Of a stretch of DNA of 64,000 nucleotides, positions 61,691 to 64,000 are shown one piece after another (position 1 is the first letter of the stretch; the number at the start of each line of letters is the position of its first letter). The position numbers were made by a program, and so were the translations under genes. The notes below the pieces were generated by a model. The model searched no databases, was not told the origin of the DNA, and saw nothing but the letters and a program-made list of their open reading frames with translations. The DNA lies in NCBI GenBank assembly GCA_037176905.1, contig JBBBWG010027423.1, forward strand, positions 1 through 64,000, in the 5' to 3' direction. The DNA is from Azolla pinnata. Taxonomy: Eukaryota; Streptophyta; Polypodiopsida; Salviniales; Salviniaceae.

Positions 61691-64000
61691 ACCTTCCTTT
61701 CATCTGATCGAACGTAAATTTAACAAGCTTTTTTTAAGGCTTCTGGCATCAGCCTCCGATTCAATGGATCTGTCAGTCGGGAGTAATACTGTGCCCGAAT
61801 CGAGCGCAGAAAGCTCGTAGCTTTTGTCCGCGCGATACAAACTCCGGGCCGCGGGAAAAAATGATGGGAAAAAATAAACCTGGATGTCTGCTTTGTGCGC
61901 ATCGTATAGACATTGTTTCGGAATCCAAAACTCACGTGCTAACTAACTGGTTGCAGATTACTCTCGTGCGCAACATTCTCCGTTCCTGGATGTATCATAT
62001 ATAGCTTTTGAAGGCTTAAAATGTCCGTTCGAGAAGATATCCAAAGACGGCGCGATTCCAGGATCGAAGGCAGGGGCAGCTATGAATCTGTGGTAAATTT
62101 GGTATTAGAAGTTTTAGGCCTACGAAACGGAGCATGGAGATGACGATTTCAATGTTCTGGGCAACTGCAAGGCATCATGCTTTTCTTGTTGCTCACGCTT
62201 TTCGACAGCGGGCATGAAATCATGGAGCACAAGAAGTGTGATGATTTGGCTATATATACTCTCTGAAGTTTGGCTTGCCGAATGATCAGTGGAATGTGGA
62301 ATTCTTAGGGTATGTGACTTCACAAGAAGAACATATCCTTTCATTAGTTACAGAAAAATGTTGTGAGTCAGGTAAAGCGCTTGACCGAAGAAGACTTTGC
62401 TATCAACCTCTTAAAACAATACTTCTTGGTCCACACAACTCAGTATCATCTTAAATAATACTTCTGTTAATCAAGATCATTATGCAAGGTCATTATGGTT
62501 TAGCGTCTGTTAATACGAAAACAGTGCCTAAGAACAGCCTCTTGGTCCACACAACTTATCATCATCTTAGCAATATTTCTGTTAATCAGGACCATTATGC
62601 CAAGTAATTTTTATTTAGCATTTGTTAATACAAAAGCAGTGCCTAACAACTACGAGAGCTTTGAAAGATTTGACCTCTTCCCAGTTTTTAAGTGTGGAGA
62701 CAACCAATGCTCCTTGTCTTCTTCGGTTGACCATCGAAGTTGTTCGACTGCACACAACTGCAATAATCTTCGAACTCATGCATTATTTAGCAAACGATCA
62801 ATCTTTCAGCAGAAGACGAATGAATCGGTTCCCTGTATGGATGAACTTGGATCGAAACCTGGCTTGTATGTTGTTGTTGGTTGAGATTTGAAGTGTCTAG
62901 ATCTCTTGCTCATTCTCTTGACGTGTGTGAAACCAGAGATTTTTAAAACGATTCGTTACCTTGTTTCTTTGCGTTCCGCATTTGTGGCGAGATTGAACAA
63001 ATCGTTGCGTCATGGATCGACCAATCAACTAATCATCATTTCGCTGATCGATTTAATCATCATTCTACATCGATCAATTGGTTGAATTAACCGTCGTTTA
63101 TCGATCGGCCACGGATTAATCGTGGGTCGCCGATTCTCCACTTGATTCCAGCTGGGGCAAACCCGATCATCGGATAAGAGAAGATGGCTAAATTTGGATC
63201 ATTAATCTATAGCTCGATGCATTCGACATCGATGAGATCTGGGCACTTGCGATCCTCCACCTCCCAGGCGTGCTCGATCATTGAATCGTAAATGGCTAAT
63301 TTAGGTTGATGCCAGGCGCGCTAGATCATCGAATCGGAGAAGATTGCTAAATTTTGGTAGTAGTAGTAGTAGTAGTAGCGATAGTAGTAGTGATGTGAAT
63401 GGCAATATCGTCAATCGTACTCTGCCTCATTTCCATACCTACGTGGATCCCGAATTGCCAGTGGGCGGCAGTGGTGCTAAAAGTTATAACCTCGGAATTA
63501 CCTCATCGACGGCATTAATCGACACATCGGTATCTTGTTCTATTCGAGCTTTAATCACAATTGTAGTTGCCCGATCGCATTTTCACGTAAAACCTTCGTT
63601 AATCTCTGTTGATCAAGCTCACATGCAGTTTATTGTATGTATCAGCACGATTGTTTCCTCATGTGTCAGTTAATGGCCCATTGGTATTTTAAATCGACAC
63701 AGCGGTTCTTAATTAGTCCTTGTTAATTCAGCTCACATCCAGTTTTCTGTATTAGCACGATTGTTTCACTGTGTTTTGATTAATATCTCATGGAAAGTAT
63801 TTAGATTCCGACATGTCATCAGTATCTTGTTCTGATCGAGCTTTAGTCACAGTGGCAGTTGGTCCATCACAATTAACTACCCGATCTGGGAGTTATAAAC
63901 GATTGGGCAGCCAAATAATCAGATCTCTTAATTATCAAGCTGTGCAAGGTGAAATATCGGTGTTAATCTGCTGTTTCTGTTATTAGATTGAATCTCTCCA
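61691..64000. other. Right-hand end, no gene recognised
   Basis: About 62950-63350 is rich in ATCGAT/GATCGA words with repeated GAGAAGATNGCTAAATTTNG units. (TAG)n lies at 63355-63395. About 63520-63860 contains degenerate repeats with AGCACGATTGTTTC and AGTATCTTGTTCT. No open frame shows a family signature. Confidence 0.5.
62413..62652. repeat. Two-copy 118-bp tandem duplication
   Basis: Two adjacent copies share CTTGGTCCACACAACT, TTCTGTTAATCA, CATTATGC and GCAGTGCCTAA-type segments. They are moderately diverged. Confidence 0.85.

Overview
The window is nuclear DNA of a flowering plant. The evidence is dense GT-AG introns, plant-only protein families (MYB-CC factor, GW2/DA2-type RING ligase, plastid beta-amylase), CCCTAAA telomere-type repeats, pyrimidine-rich CTT tracts in 5' leaders, and a decayed plastid ndhB piece inside an intron. 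I cannot fix the species or the monocot/dicot placement. Ordinary chromosomal gene space fits best; there is no operon, phage or CRISPR content.

I could trace eight multi-exon genes with consistent phase from start to stop. On the + strand: a 1209-aa plant-specific protein with a C2-like segment and a long helical C-terminus (762-7401, 22 exons); imidazoleglycerol-phosphate dehydratase of histidine synthesis (8867-13662); a 231-aa membrane protein that looks like the N-terminal membrane part of a plant alpha/beta-hydrolase family without the hydrolase (15567-17435); an ABHD17-type alpha/beta hydrolase (20022-23196); and a plastid beta-amylase, BAM3-like (26216-29237). On the - strand: an Hsp70-interacting protein (Hip/FAM10, 32069-37159); a MYB-CC (GARP) transcription factor (40648-44302); complex I subunit NDUFS5 (48792-50637); and a GW2/DA2-like RING E3 ligase (54901-58694, with a long 5'-leader intron reaching about 61.06 kb). 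Counting both strands that makes nine genes with a family assignment or a clear partial one. They act in unrelated pathways (amino acid synthesis, starch breakdown, chaperoning, respiration, ubiquitination), as usual for plant gene space.

Between and inside the genes the striking theme is local tandem duplication. There are minisatellites of about 27, 45, 62, 87, 120 and 165 bp, and many simple two-copy duplications in introns. The most notable are a 1.2-kb array at 37.5-38.7 kb that alternates telomere-type CCCTAAA blocks with TTGAC-rich blocks and starts within the Hip gene's upstream flank; a nine-copy 45-bp array at 44.7-45.1 kb in which most units carry a GTGGGCG/CGCCCAC stem; and a duplicated unit that hosts a 100-N assembly gap at 51473-51572.

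Regulatory sequence stands out at four promoters. The Hip gene has a perfect three-part heat-shock element plus three TGACGTGG elements. The beta-amylase has four ACGT boxes just upstream of a TATA box. The ABHD17 gene has an 18-bp perfect G-box palindrome. The DA2-like gene has G-boxes next to a TTGAC-rich tract. Transposon content is low: one decayed LINE-like stretch and one very doubtful copia-like stretch. The last 2.3 kb hold no gene I can recognise.
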